From a virus: 35,447 nt of DNA. Shown here one piece after another: positions 35,343 through 35,447 of the stretch. Position 1 is the first letter of the stretch. Every line of letters starts with the position of its first letter. The notes beneath the pieces were generated by a model. That model was not told the origin of the DNA. It was given only the letters and a program-made list of their open reading frames with translations, and made no database searches. Location: the IMG/VR virus record IMGVR_UViG_3300042430_001461, positions 1 through 35,447 of that record. One strand, 5' to 3'. A program made the position numbers and the translations under genes.

Positions 35343-35447
35343 TTTCGACCTCCAAGCAAATCTCCCTAAGTTTGTCTCCTTTCTGCTTACGTGCGGCGGC
35401 CCATGCGGCGCCCCATGCGGCGTCCTCTGCGGCCCCTTCGGCGGCCC
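35321..35447. repeat. 127-bp terminal direct repeat, copy 2
   Basis: Identical to bases 1-127. It contains the start of gene 35055-35342 and a truncated second copy (35335-35447) of the 3' end of the Ala/Trp-repeat gene. That fragment should not be counted as a separate gene. Confidence 0.95.

Noticed and set aside
1-35447. CRISPR array, tRNA or rRNA genes, insertion sequence
   Set aside because: No regularly spaced identical repeats with unique spacers, no cloverleaf with a recognisable anticodon arm, and no transposase motif were seen on reading; a tRNAscan search could still find a divergent one.

Overview
The window is a complete double-stranded DNA tailed-phage genome of siphovirus type. 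The last 127 bases (35321-35447) are identical to the first 127, so the contig closes into a circle of 35,320 bp. The sequence is GC-rich and tightly packed, with many ATGA, GTGA and TAATG start/stop overlaps. Base composition, the lambda-type head genes and an integron-like attC element point to a phage of a GC-rich proteobacterium (Betaproteobacteria, Xanthomonadales or pseudomonads). The exact host cannot be read from the sequence. I see no integrase, no recognisable CI-type repressor and no tRNA or rRNA gene.

Layout. (1) A leftward early operon runs from 5785 down to base 1 and, across the circle junction, to 35055. It encodes small proteins, an SSB-like replication protein (NGO0469-like), NinB, a Gp157-like protein, a lipoprotein, zinc-finger and membrane proteins, and an Ala/Trp-repeat protein. 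Near its distal end, two attC-like hairpin elements (951-1007 and 1310-1373) bracket one small gene. (2) A divergent control region (5786-5923) carries two face-to-face sigma70-type promoters and inverted repeats. (3) A rightward early/replication operon (5924-10398) encodes a Cro/YdaS-like regulator, a DNA methyltransferase, a primase-type zinc-finger protein, a DnaB-like ATPase, a replication protein containing 10-bp iterons (candidate origin), a VRR-NUC-like nuclease and a Q-like late regulator. It is followed by a strong intrinsic terminator (10413-10439). (4) The late operon (10526-31914) encodes terminase small and large subunits, four virion-protein candidates, a gpW-like protein, portal, a protease-capsid fusion, head-tail joining proteins, tail terminator, tail tube, the G/GT chaperone pair with an A AAA AAC slippery site, tape measure, and a gene-transfer-agent-like tail tip module (DUF2460, DUF2163, NlpC/P60, large tip protein, fibre-like protein). 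(5) The lysis region holds three small membrane proteins, an amidase/peptidase-type endolysin (32973-33473) and the Rz/Rz1 spanins (34560-35031). Three leftward small genes (33497-34350) interrupt it, two of them served by near-identical 89-bp promoter segments.

How it works together (inference). The divergent promoters start early transcription in both directions. The replication operon supplies the regulator, helicase, loader and origin. The Q-like protein probably allows read-through of the terminator into the head, tail and lysis genes. The head is lambda/HK97-like with a GpA-type terminase, while the tail tip is of the GTA/DUF2460-DUF2163 type. The phage is therefore mosaic. The most unusual points are the attC-like elements, the duplicated promoter segments with a palindrome in the spacer, the 10-bp iterons inside the replication gene, and an 18-codon ORF copying the end of the Cro-like gene.
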